Positions 35,527 through 44,809 of a DNA stretch of 64,000 bases are shown one piece after another. This stretch comes from Cylindrospermopsis curvispora GIHE-G1 (lineage in GTDB: Bacteria; Cyanobacteriota; Cyanobacteriia; Cyanobacteriales; Nostocaceae). The stretch is taken from contig NZ_CP060822.1 in the NCBI RefSeq assembly GCF_014489415.1, positions 434,001 to 498,000 of the forward strand, written 5' to 3'. The notes beneath the pieces were generated by a model. That model searched no databases, was not told the DNA's origin, and was given only the letters and a program-made list of their open reading frames with translations. The first letter of the stretch is position 1, and each line of letters starts with the position of its first letter. Position numbers and translations under genes: made by a program.

Positions 35527-36690
35527 CTATGTCCCTATATTTTTAATTATAGTTTCAAACTGATTTTCATAGTTCCACTCATCTAAAATCCGCTGTCTCC
35601 CCCGTTCTCCCATCACCCTCATTTCTGTAGGATGCTCTAAATACCAACGTAAAACATCAGCGATACTATCAGCATCTTCAGGATTACAGGCTAAACCATA
35701 ACCTGGTTCTACATACATCTGTTCCCAGTCGGGTAGACTTGACACTACCAAGGGTAAACCACAAGCTAGGTAGTCAAAAGGCTTATTAGAAGCGCCTGTC
35801 ATAGAAACTAAATTAACATCGTCGCTAGTAATTGGCATAAAAGCAAGACCGATATCACTTTGTTCAGACCATTTCAATAGCTTTTTTCTGGGTAAAGCCT
35901 CAATAAGCTGTAGCCTGTCAGTGAAACCTAATTCTCTAGCAACGACCTTTAATTTATTTACATACCCTCTAGACCCCAAGGTTTCATATCCAATCACCCT
36001 CAATTTAACTTTTTTTGGCAATCTAGATATCGCATCTATTACAGTCATGGGTAGCCTTTCTGGTACAATTGAGCCGTGATATAATACCCAAATATCATTA
36101 TCATGTCGATACTGTAAGCGTTGAGAAACTACCTCCTCCTTATCGGGACAATTCCAAACACAAAAAACTGGTTTATGAGTCCTAGTTTGGCTCACAAACT
36201 TCTCTAATCTTGCTTGATTAGGCAAAATTGAGAAATTAGCAGCACTAGCTAACTTGATTCGCGCCTGTGAACACCAACGTAGAAACAAACTCTCGGGGGT
36301 AGTAGTGGGCGAATCATGCTCATGGTAAATCACCTTGACTTGGGGCAAAAAAGTTAATATGTAAGCCAGGGGACAGATTAAAATATCCGAAGCATAGATC
36401 CATTGGGGTTCCCAACGCAACACCCACATTACCACCCACAGGCAAAACTTAATATAATGCAATTTCTGTCGCCAACCAGGACGACAAAAAGGAATTTGAT
36501 ATACAGTAATCTGAGGGTGTGGGGCAAATTTCAAAGCATTTGCTCCCTCTGCTCCCGTGCCTAAAAATAGAACTTCCCATCTATTACTTCCTAATATGCG
36601 TGAACTATGTTCTAAGGGAGGATAGCCTGCGGGGTTGGTGTATTGGATATATAAAATGCGTTTTAATGGCTGTTTTTTGTTGTAAGTCAT
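35527..36690 (-). CDS. Family 4 glycosyltransferase
   Basis: 387 residues with a GT-B fold. The C-terminal half has VLYHGSIVPERLPMTVI, LRVIGYETLG, and the donor-site block MTGASNKPFDYLACGLPLVV. The N-terminal half has IYHEHDSPTTTPES. It probably transfers a hexose from a nucleotide sugar to the growing glycan. It is likely cotranscribed with the methyltransferase 5 bp downstream. Confidence 0.85.
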   Translation of the reverse strand: MTYNKKQPLKRILYIQYTNPAGYPPLEHSSRILGSNRWEVLFLGTGAEGANALKFAPHPQITVYQIPFCRPGWRQKLHYIKFCLWVVMWVLRWEPQWIYASDILICPLAYILTFLPQVKVIYHEHDSPTTTPESLFLRWCSQARIKLASAANFSILPNQARLEKFVSQTRTHKPVFCVWNCPDKEEVVSQRLQYRHDNDIWVLYHGSIVPERLPMTVIDAISRLPKKVKLRVIGYETLGSRGYVNKLKVVARELGFTDRLQLIEALPRKKLLKWSEQSDIGLAFMPITSDDVNLVSMTGASNKPFDYLACGLPLVVSSLPDWEQMYVEPGYGLACNPEDADSIADVLRWYLEHPTEMRVMGERGRQRILDEWNYENQFETIIKNIGT

Positions 36691-36764
36691 CTTAATCCTC
36701 TAATTGTCTCGATAGATAGGGAATTTTTTTAAAGGCAACTCTCCATTGTTTATGAATAATATTA

Positions 36765-36974
36765 TTAAGAACCCAAAAACCTATTAACACTTGTAACAAT
36801 GGCTTCAATTTGTGAGAATTCTAGTTGCGGAAACATAGGCAATCTTAACAAACAATCCGAAAGATGATTGGTATTTTCCATGGAACCGTGAACTTTTGTC
36901 AGGCGATGACCTGCTGGAGAACTATGTAGCGGAACATAATGAAACACCGCATTAATCCCCTGAGATTTTAGCAT
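36765..36974 (-). pseudogene. rffA-like aminotransferase, C-terminal fragment (duplicate)
   Basis: 69 codons (MLKSQGINAVFHYVPLHSSP to VNRFLGS) nearly identical in DNA to the end of the intact gene at 62485-63630. The PLP-binding part is absent. It is a duplicated 3' end joined to a methyltransferase fragment at ~36975. Confidence 0.85.
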
Positions 36975-36995
36975 CTTACAGCGATTTTCATGTAG

Positions 36996-37325
36996 TTAAA
37001 CTCCAAAATAAGATAAGCTATAATAAGGGTAATAAACTAAAAAGGATGATGCAATCACAGAAAAATAACCTTCATTCCCACCAACATCCAAAAAGCTATC
37101 ATTCGGACGTAAGAGGGTTTGCAACAAGCGAGTCATTGAAGACTCATAAATTCCCTCAGATAAAAGGGTATAACCGAACACAGAGACAGGATCTGCAAAA
37201 AATGTGTAACCAATACTGGTAACTATATTTTGACGCCTAATTTGAAGAACATTTTTGATAAAGCTACCTAACTGGGCAGGACGAATACTTAATAAAGTTT
37301 TGTAATATTCTGTTGAATGAGTCAT
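36996..37325 (-). pseudogene. FkbM-family methyltransferase, N-terminal fragment
   Basis: 109 codons with DSFLDVGGNEGYFSVIAS, the SAM-binding motif of FkbM-type enzymes, preceded by a normal ~80-residue lead. After that the frame passes into unrelated YYPYYSLSYFGV and stops. The missing C-terminal half may correspond to the fragment at 39291-39665. Confidence 0.75.
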
Positions 37326-37439
37326 ATTTTTGATGTTTAGTATTGTCGACTATGTCTTAACTTAGTGGCTAGTATTTCTAGTCAATTCATACTGATATAA
37401 AGTCCGCTCTATAGTATCTACCCAAAGCTACCCAGACCT

Positions 37440-37841
37440 TTACAGATATGGACTACCTACTTCCTGTTTCATCGTAGTCTCAAGATGATTCTTGAGAGGT
37501 TTGTCTACTCCACAAGCTATCTCGGTAGAGCTTACCGTTTGATCCGAACGAATCGGAATATGAATTCCTTCAAACCATCGTTCTAGATTTTTTGCCGCGA
37601 TCTCTGTGTTGGGTGTGTCCACATTCAGGACAAACGTAAACTCGTTAAAAATGCTTTGATACTCAAGTCCTCAATTTTGATAACGCTGTGGTTTTTAGCG
37701 AGATCATAAGTGAGTTACCCAGTAGCATTATTTCACCTCATCAACTGCTATACTCTCAATCAACTTTTTGTTTTTGTGACTTCTAGCGCCATAAAGATGA
37801 CTCGATAACACTTGAATCAAGTCTATCATGTCCTTGTTCAA
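37440..37841 (-). mobile_element. IS607-family element, decayed (TnpA and TnpB remnants)
   Basis: 37728-37841 encodes KDMIDLIQVLSSHLYGARSH then KKLIE, the end of a serine resolvase TnpA of IS607 type. 37440-37700 encodes in two frames IKIEDLSIKAF, the zinc-finger piece CPECGHTQHRD and the tail STEIACGVDKPLKNH of TnpB. Most of tnpB is deleted and the frame is broken. The tail recurs inverted at 25358-25439. Confidence 0.65.
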
Positions 37842-37932
37842 AATTGATTTCTTTATTGAACTTAACAATAATATACACTACATTTTATGGACATTTTGGT
37901 AAATTTGTCAATATCTGGGCAGAAATTTTCTT

Positions 37933-39270
37933 TCAGTTTTTAGCCCCCGTCTTTTGATAAATTAACTTCATCTTCTGAGCTACCATCTCCATGGTTGGAG
38001 GCGGAGTAATTCCAGACTGGAGTCGACCTAACTGCTCCCTGTTATCACATAGAAACTGTAATTCCTGACCCCAAGCTTTTATACAACCAGCTTCAACAAG
38101 TATACCATTAACATGATGCTCCACTAACTCTCCAATACCTCCTAAATTGGAACCAATTACTGGAATACCCGCAGCAAAGGCTTCTAAAACCACCATTGGT
38201 CCTGTTTCCAACCATTGGGAAGGAACCACAAGTAAGTCATAATTTTTCATGGTTTTGACGACTTGCGCTGGTAACACGGGGGTTTTCCAGTTAATTCGGT
38301 GGTCATTGCGGGATAAATGTTGAATTTTTGCTTGGTAAGAATCACCAGAGGTAGATTGGCAAATACCATAAATATCCAAGGTAGCATTGAGCTGGGGGTG
38401 AGCGATAAAAGCTTGAATGAGAATATCAATTCCCTTGGTGGGATCAAGACGACCAAAAAAGACCAACCGCAAGGGTACACCAGATACGAGGGAGGAAAGG
38501 GGTGAAAATTCCCCTGTTTCTAGGAGAAGTTCTTGACATAATCCTTGACGAATAACCACAATTTTTTGTTGAGGAACCTGGTTAAGGATTAAAACCTTTT
38601 TGACCCAATCACACACAGCGATAATATGATCAACTTCTAACATTAAAGATTGAAAGGCTTGGGTACGAGAATTAACTAATTCTCTCATTTGTAATGCAGT
38701 CCAAATACCTCCACTCAGACCAATTCGTGTGAGAGTTGCGCCGACTATGGGGGGTAAGTTGCTAATTATCTGAGCGGTGCTTGAACTTATCCCCAAGCCT
38801 TGAAGAGTACAAGCGGTACATTGAGATAATTGAATTTGACCACTACACACTTGATTTCCCCACTGTAATAAGGTACCCCGTTGACAGCTAACTGTAGGGG
38901 TATGATAGGTAAAGATGACTGGTATTCCCCTCGATTTAGCTAACCTAACTAGGCGTAGAGATACACCACGGGTGAAAGCATGGAGATGGATTAAATCTGG
39001 TTGTTCCGCATCCAGGATTTTACTAAACTCCATAGCGCCCAGTTCATCTCCCTGTCCATAGATTTCTTTGAGATGTTTCACCTGGGGGGATATGGCAAAG
39101 CGCCTCACAGGGGTTTGGTTATAGATGTAAGATTGATTAGTTGCTGCTGGTGCAGCGATGATGTTGGTAATTCCCTGTTTAGTTAATTCCCTGGCTAATG
39201 CTTCGACATAAATTTCTGTGCCTCCCATGGGATCTGGGTGAAAGCAAAAGGGAAGATGAATAATTTTCAT
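37933..39270 (-). CDS. Family 4 glycosyltransferase
   Basis: 445 residues. HPDPMGGTEIYVEALARELT is the N-terminal GT-B motif, LIHLHAFTRGVSLRL and VIFTYHTPTVSCQRGT follow, and the C-terminal domain has LVFFGRLDPTKGIDIL and TGPMVVLEAFAAGIPVIGSN (EX7E region). A Cys-rich CSGQIQLSQCTACTL insert resembles those in mannosyl/glucosyl transferases of exopolysaccharide loci. Intact start and stop. Confidence 0.88.
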   Translation of the reverse strand: MKIIHLPFCFHPDPMGGTEIYVEALARELTKQGITNIIAAPAATNQSYIYNQTPVRRFAISPQVKHLKEIYGQGDELGAMEFSKILDAEQPDLIHLHAFTRGVSLRLVRLAKSRGIPVIFTYHTPTVSCQRGTLLQWGNQVCSGQIQLSQCTACTLQGLGISSSTAQIISNLPPIVGATLTRIGLSGGIWTALQMRELVNSRTQAFQSLMLEVDHIIAVCDWVKKVLILNQVPQQKIVVIRQGLCQELLLETGEFSPLSSLVSGVPLRLVFFGRLDPTKGIDILIQAFIAHPQLNATLDIYGICQSTSGDSYQAKIQHLSRNDHRINWKTPVLPAQVVKTMKNYDLLVVPSQWLETGPMVVLEAFAAGIPVIGSNLGGIGELVEHHVNGILVEAGCIKAWGQELQFLCDNREQLGRLQSGITPPPTMEMVAQKMKLIYQKTGAKN

Positions 39271-39290
39271 GAAAAATTTTTATATGCTTC

Positions 39291-39665
39291 TCACTTTGGC
39301 AGCAAAACATAATCCCTAGAACTGGTCCAATTAAACTCAAAATATTGGACTATCCCCTCTTTAGTAAGATTATATAAATTGTATGATTGATGCAAAAATT
39401 CTAGAGAGTTTAATTTTCCTTCATACATACTTAATACTTCAACTATAATTGTTGGCTTATAACGAAGGATAAAATTTTTCATCCCTGACAAAACCTCAAA
39501 TTCCAATCCCTTTAACACCTGTTGCTTAATTTTGTGGAAAGGTAAAGGTTCTAATATGAAACTCAGAAAGTAGACATATATATGACTCAAGATAATTGAT
39601 TTAGACACCAAGGAATGGAATAAAATAGCATTATTTTTTAGAAAATTTTTAAAGTTAAACATCAA
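39291..39665 (-). pseudogene. FkbM-family methyltransferase, C-terminal fragment with altered start
   Basis: KGLEFEVLSGMKNFILRYKP then IIVEVL is the FkbM C-terminal block (normally KIDVEGxExxVLxGxxxxL). The ~60 residues before it are hydrophobic and lack any SAM motif, so the N-terminal domain is lost or replaced. It overlaps the next gene by 4 bp (ATGA-like), so it may still be translated. Confidence 0.65.
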
Positions 39666-40657
39666 GAAATTATCCTTTTCACTTTCCGATAAATTAAAGC
39701 GATCGCTTCTGCTTGTTCATAACCTAACCATTTTGACAATTGGCGCAATCCTTGGGGACTGGTAGGAATGTATTCTTGATCAATTCTACGGATTCTAGTT
39801 AATACTTCGTGAAATTTATTGTGATCGTGTTCAAAGAAAAATCTAGCTAATTGTCCATAAATCTGTAAGAAAATATTTAATTCATTTTCGCCTAATTGCG
39901 AAGCATCAATTAAATTTTGCACGTATACAGCGTTTTCATAACAAGCATTACAGAACTCCAATTTTCTAGAACTGGATAAACTTTGACTGTTACCCACCCT
40001 ATAAAAAAACAATGGTTCTTTACTAGGAAAAACTATAAAGTTAGAGTTTATTTTTGATAAATCTATTAAAAATCTCACATCTTCAATCAACCACTGATCT
40101 TCTCTAAAACCTCCAGCTTCTAAAAAAGATTGTCTATTAATTAATCCAGACATTAAAGGGACGAATCCATCATCTTTGATTAGTGAAAGAGGAATAGGAT
40201 TGCTAAAATGAGGCTGGTAAATGCAAATATCTTTTCGATGATTCCAATCAGATTCCCATGTTACCCTTGCCCAATTTGAAGTTATGAAGCTAGGAAAATT
40301 ATTTTCTAATGCGAAGTTATATTGACGAATGATTTTAACGGGATTAAACCAGTCATCAGCATCTAATAATTGAATATATTCACCTTGAGCTTTTTCCACT
40401 CCTCGATTACGAGAGTAACTCGGTCCATAATTTTGGTCAAGGAAAATAAATCTTGTTGTGATTGAAGAAGAAACTTGTTGCTCTTTAAGATACAGAGTTT
40501 GTCTTAGGGATTCCGATTCAGAAGAAAGGTTATCAACCACAATCATTTCTACTTGATAAGGAAACCAATTAGATTTCCACAAATAATCGAGTAGTGGAAG
40601 TAACAACTTTCCTTGTTGATAGTTGGTAATAATAATACTTACATCCATAATGTACAA
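39662..40657 (-). CDS. Family 2 glycosyltransferase
   Basis: 331 residues (a second Met three codons in gives MDVSIIITNYQQG, equally possible). VSIIITNYQQG, EMIVVDNLSS, QNYGPSYSRNRGVEKAQGEY and IQLLDADDWF show the GT-A core with the DAD/DxD metal motif. It is predicted to extend the glycan at the membrane. It starts 4 bp after the next upstream GT2 gene ends, so the two are likely co-translated. Confidence 0.88.
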   Translation of the reverse strand: MYIMDVSIIITNYQQGKLLLPLLDYLWKSNWFPYQVEMIVVDNLSSESESLRQTLYLKEQQVSSSITTRFIFLDQNYGPSYSRNRGVEKAQGEYIQLLDADDWFNPVKIIRQYNFALENNFPSFITSNWARVTWESDWNHRKDICIYQPHFSNPIPLSLIKDDGFVPLMSGLINRQSFLEAGGFREDQWLIEDVRFLIDLSKINSNFIVFPSKEPLFFYRVGNSQSLSSSRKLEFCNACYENAVYVQNLIDASQLGENELNIFLQIYGQLARFFFEHDHNKFHEVLTRIRRIDQEYIPTSPQGLRQLSKWLGYEQAEAIALIYRKVKRIIS

Positions 40658-40661
40658 AAAA

Positions 40662-41651
40662 CTACGAAGTGAGAATTCGTTTTAAAGCCCCCATCGTGAA
40701 CCTTGTCCATCGAATCTGAGGATCTCTAAAGGACTTAAAAATTATATCCTTTGACCGAAGTAGTTTATTCCCTTGAATAGTTAGTTGTTCGGAAATATAT
40801 CTATTCCAACTTTTTTTTCTATTTCTCAATTTGATTAAATGGTGAAGTTTATAATATTTTTCATCTTTGAGTAAATTATTTAAAACAAGATCTCTTTCAT
40901 GATCAAAACCTTTTACATAGTTGATCGTTTTTGACACATTATGAAGTCTAAATTGAGCTAATACCATTGAAGTATAATTGATATTGGGAAATAAGTATAA
41001 ATATTTAATAGTCAAGTCCCAATCAAAACAGTAGTTATAATTGTCCATAAGCCCACCAATGTTTTTAACTAAATCTGTTTTTAACCACAATCCTGGTTGC
41101 TGAAAAGTTATATTTTTTACGTCTCTTACAATATTGTAAGAAGATAGGTTATTATTGGGGATAACTTCTACTTTATTGTCATTGTCATGAAAATTCAAAA
41201 CTTGTCCACCCAGGGCATCTGCATTTTTAATCTCTTGAGCAATGGATTTTAAACTTTTTTGAGATAAAATATCATCAGAATTAATCCAGTTAAATATCTT
41301 CCCTGTCGCTTGCTCAAATCCCTTATTAATCGCATTTGCCTGTCCCCTATCCTTCTCACTCACCCAATAACTTAACCATGGCTCATACTTTTTAATAATC
41401 TCGACGGAATCATCTGTACTACCACCATCAATCACAATATATTCCAAATTGGGATAACCCTGAAGCAACACAGAACGAATGGTTTCCTCAATAAACTGCC
41501 CGTAATTATAGTTAGGAGTAACAATACTAATTCTTGGCCATTCCCCGCCATCGGGCATGGTATTAGGTAATCGTTCCGTTTCCTCAGTCCAAGGCCAACC
41601 GGTTTTCCCCGGTGGAGGTGGTGGAAGCTCGCTTAATTTAGGACATTGCAT
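40662..41651 (-). CDS. Family 2 glycosyltransferase
   Basis: Start taken at MQCPKLSELPPPPPGKTGWP, the stereotyped N-terminus of a cyanobacterial GT2 subgroup. RISIVTPNYNYGQFIEETIR, LEYIVIDGGSTDDS, KDRGQANAINKGFEQATG and FNWINSDDIL give the donor site and DD motif. ~330 residues, complete. Upstream lies a remnant of the exporter's 3' end, indicating that the block was duplicated. Confidence 0.9.
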   Translation of the reverse strand: MQCPKLSELPPPPPGKTGWPWTEETERLPNTMPDGGEWPRISIVTPNYNYGQFIEETIRSVLLQGYPNLEYIVIDGGSTDDSVEIIKKYEPWLSYWVSEKDRGQANAINKGFEQATGKIFNWINSDDILSQKSLKSIAQEIKNADALGGQVLNFHDNDNKVEVIPNNNLSSYNIVRDVKNITFQQPGLWLKTDLVKNIGGLMDNYNYCFDWDLTIKYLYLFPNINYTSMVLAQFRLHNVSKTINYVKGFDHERDLVLNNLLKDEKYYKLHHLIKLRNRKKSWNRYISEQLTIQGNKLLRSKDIIFKSFRDPQIRWTRFTMGALKRILTS

Positions 41652-41665
41652 AGACATGACTCCGC

Positions 41666-41748
41666 TTTTCTATTACACATACAGTTAACATACAGATTGT
41701 ATCTGCCAATAACTGGCATATTTGGATCCTAACTCCAGTAATTCCTAG
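41666..41748. repeat. Duplicated 3' end of the ABC exporter gene
   Basis: About 83 bp matching 42909-42994 with roughly eight mismatches. It covers the last codons and downstream DNA of the ABC exporter gene (42931-44778). It sits before the GT2 gene as the exporter end sits before the FkbM remnant. Confidence 0.75.
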
Positions 41749-41764
41749 ATAACATTGTAATCCT

Positions 41765-42403
41765 CTAAAACCTATAGTCTTCAATCTTCCAATACCCATC
41801 CGGATGATCTGAATCAACGCGGACAATTTTTTGAGCATTATATCCCCATCTAGATATTATGGAACTTCTTAACTTAGGTATTTTCCTAATCTGGTGGAAT
41901 ACTCGGTTTTTTCCTGTCTTAATATAATAATTTAAATTTAAGTGCTGACGCATAGCAAGCAAAGCTAAGGTGGCTTGTGATATGTATTCTTGAATATTTT
42001 TACTTTTTTGGTAGTATTGAGACCTAAAACCACCTAGAGGTGACGCTGTGCCATATAAGTTAGTATGAAGATAGAAGCGACACCATAATTCAAAGTCGCC
42101 AGCAAGCTTGAGGTTGTTATTTAAGCAACTTCCTGACCTTACCCATAAACTCCTACGCCAAAACGTGGATTCCTGCTGAATCCAATACCCTACACCATTA
42201 GTAGGCAAGTAGTACCCATCCAGGAATGCATCAATTGAGAATCCTGGAGTATTGCCAAATCCTTTACAAAACCCTGAATAATCGTAATGACCAGGGTAAA
42301 GAGTTGTTAACCATTCTACAGTAGGTAAGGAGTACATAATGTCAGCTACTGTTTTTAATGCCCAAGGTAAATACATATCATCACTATTTATCCATGCCAT
42401 AAT
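41765..42403 (-). pseudogene. GT2-like glycosyltransferase, C-terminal two-thirds
   Basis: Begins at IMAWINSDDMYLPWALKTV, i.e. directly at the SDD motif, without the first ~90-100 residues (IVTPSxN.., VIDGGSTDGT). The rest (LSQ-type catalytic block YWIQQESTFWRRSLW, LAGDFELWCRFY) is intact to the stop. It has no donor-binding strand, so it is probably inactive. Confidence 0.8.
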
Positions 42404-42409
42404 TTCGCC

Positions 42410-42890
42410 TTATTTGTAAGAATCAGATAGAAAGAAAGGAGGTTGCAAATCATGGACTTGACAAACTGAGTCAATAGTAACAACTGGCACTTTGATTTTA
42501 CTACTTTGAGATGGAGCATGTGAAGCTAACCCTCCGAAAGGATTCAGAAGCATCAAAATATATTTCGCATTCAATGTCTCATGCTGCTGCGAGGATAAAG
42601 TCAACCTTTTTTTGTGATGATTTAAATTCTTGTAATGCACTCAAGTGAATTGGGTTGGCTTCAATCAAGTAGTAAAAAGCCCATGGAAAATAGGCTTTGA
42701 CAACTTTAGTCCACTGTCCATCAGAAGCACCAATATCAATCACAGTCTTAATTTTAATGTCTTTAGTAGTAATTCTCGATAAAGCTGATTGCAAGGACAA
42801 ATCCTTTGTCAAGCTTGTCTTGGGGATTTTTTGAAGACCTAGTCTTTTTAATATTAGTTTTACAATAATAACTATTAATTCGGGACGTTG
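42410..42890 (-). pseudogene. FkbM-family methyltransferase, frameshifted and truncated
   Basis: From ATG 42890 (MQRPELIVIIVKLILKRLGL): VIDIGASDGQWTKVV (SAM motif), YYLIEANPIHLSALQEF, VDFILAAA, then a TGA. The next residues ECEIYFDAS are in the same frame, then a shift to FGGLASHAPSQS and KVPVVTIDSV, ending at FLSDSYK. The terminal ~60 residues are replaced by the GT2 fragment at 42403. Confidence 0.8.
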
Positions 42891-42930
42891 CATAAACAAA
42901 AATAACCTCGCTTTTCTATTACACATACAG

Positions 42931-44778
42931 TTAATGGGCAGATTGCATCTGCCAATAATTGGCATATTTGGACCCTAACTCCAGTAATTCCTGATGAGTA
43001 CCCCGTTCCACAATACAACCCTGTTCCATAACCAGAATTTCATCAGCATTCACAATAGTAGACAACCTGTGAGCAATCACCAAAACAGTGCGCTCCGCTT
43101 GAAACTGACCTAAAGCCTGCTGCACCAAACGCTCAGACTCACTATCTAACGCACTGGTAGCTTCATCAAGAATCAGTATTTCTGGCTGTTTTAGAATCGC
43201 TCTGGCCAGGGCTACACGTTGACGCTGTCCACCAGATAACCTATAACCACGTTCCCCCACCACTGTTTCATATCCCTTGGGTAATAACTGAATAAACTGA
43301 TCAGCTTGAGCTACACGAGCTGCTTCTAGCACTTGTTCATCCGTCGCATTGGTCATTCCATAACGAATATTCTCTAAGATACTCTGATTGAATATAAATG
43401 TATCCTGACTTACCACCCCCAATTTACTTCGCCAGCTTTCCCAACTATAAGACTGTAAATTTAACCCATCTACTAATATTTCCCCCGTTGTTGGTGCGTA
43501 CAGTCCAATTAATAAATCAGCTACGGAAGATTTACCTGCACCAGAACTCCCAATTAGGGCCACCACCCGATTCCTAGGCAATTTAAAACATATGTCCGAT
43601 AAGGCAGGTAGGGAAGTGCCTTCATATTTCAGGGATACATGATTAAAGGTAATGGCAGACTTTAACCCCTTAAATATCTCACCACCCACTCGACTAAATT
43701 CCTGTCCCTCACCTCCTAAAATTGCATCTAAACGATCCATCCTCCCGGAGTTTTCTGCCAGTCCATTCATTGTTCCCGCCAAACCCTGAACCTGCATTGA
43801 TAAGCGATTTAAAGCTAGAATAAAGGTGGCTAAAGCTGGCAGTACGTTTCCTTGCCCTCTCTGGAGCAAAAAGGAACCGGTGAGTAACAAGGCTGCAATG
43901 ACAAAAATAGTCAGCGCGTTATTTAATGGGCTAGTGATAGAAAGTAATCTAGCTTGTCTTTGCAAGAAGACTAATACCTGTTTTTGTAAATAAACTACCC
44001 TGTTAATAGTTGAATGCTGGTAACCAAAAGTATGCACTACTCGCAAACCTTGAATGTTTTCTACCATGTCCTTAGCCACGTCAACCTGAGCTTGGGAGAG
44101 TTCCCTAGCAGTTGATTGAATTCTGGGTATTAAGTATCTTTGAAGCCAAATTAGCAAAACAAATAGTAAAATTGCCACAGCGGAGAGAGGTAGAGAAATG
44201 GTTAAGACTGTGATACTATAGGCGAAAAACATCATTATCCCAGTTAAAAACCCGCTCCACAGTCGCATTTGCATATCTACCGTACTACCAGCTTGACCTA
44301 CGTATGTACTCAGGTCGCCTATTTTATAGCGACTGGCGCAGGAAAAAGTGAAACTCATGATGCGGGCGAAGACTTTCTCGGTCATCTGTGCTTGCACTCG
44401 GGCGGTTAAATCTCCAGATGATACTAAGCTGATGTAGGTCATCAAGCTGCGCACAACTTGTGATAGAACTGCTAAGCCAATCAAGAGTAAAAAAACTTCT
44501 TGGTTTTCTCCTTTCCATCTGTCAGCTAACCAGGGAAGGGCTGATTTTATTGTGTCCGGTAATTGGGGTAACTGATTGTCTTGTAAAACTCCCAGGGCTA
44601 GAAAAATGATCCCCAAGGTTGCAGTTTCTAAGGTTGCTGAGAGCAGATTACTCACAAAGGTAAATACCACTAAACTGCGATTGCGGTTCATGGTTGTGGC
44701 AATTGTTCTATAAGCAGGTGTGTTATATCTTGGCAGCGATCGGAGGAGAATTTTTTTAATTGGGATCATGGTGATCAC
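42931..44778 (-). CDS. ABC exporter, MsbA/HepA-like (fused permease and ATPase)
   Basis: 615 residues. About six membrane helices in residues 1-320, then an ATPase with Walker A IGSSGAGKSSVADLL, signature YRLSGGQRQRVALARAIL and Walker B ILILDEATSALDSES, plus the H-loop VIAHRLSTI. The domain order matches lipid/polysaccharide exporters such as MsbA and cyanobacterial HepA. It is likely to move a lipid-linked glycan or envelope lipid across the inner membrane. Flanked by a GT4 upstream and glycan genes downstream. Confidence 0.9.
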   Translation of the reverse strand: MITMIPIKKILLRSLPRYNTPAYRTIATTMNRNRSLVVFTFVSNLLSATLETATLGIIFLALGVLQDNQLPQLPDTIKSALPWLADRWKGENQEVFLLLIGLAVLSQVVRSLMTYISLVSSGDLTARVQAQMTEKVFARIMSFTFSCASRYKIGDLSTYVGQAGSTVDMQMRLWSGFLTGIMMFFAYSITVLTISLPLSAVAILLFVLLIWLQRYLIPRIQSTARELSQAQVDVAKDMVENIQGLRVVHTFGYQHSTINRVVYLQKQVLVFLQRQARLLSITSPLNNALTIFVIAALLLTGSFLLQRGQGNVLPALATFILALNRLSMQVQGLAGTMNGLAENSGRMDRLDAILGGEGQEFSRVGGEIFKGLKSAITFNHVSLKYEGTSLPALSDICFKLPRNRVVALIGSSGAGKSSVADLLIGLYAPTTGEILVDGLNLQSYSWESWRSKLGVVSQDTFIFNQSILENIRYGMTNATDEQVLEAARVAQADQFIQLLPKGYETVVGERGYRLSGGQRQRVALARAILKQPEILILDEATSALDSESERLVQQALGQFQAERTVLVIAHRLSTIVNADEILVMEQGCIVERGTHQELLELGSKYANYWQMQSAH

Positions 44779-44809
44779 TGATCTTTATCATGTTAAATAT
44801 AGGGCAATT

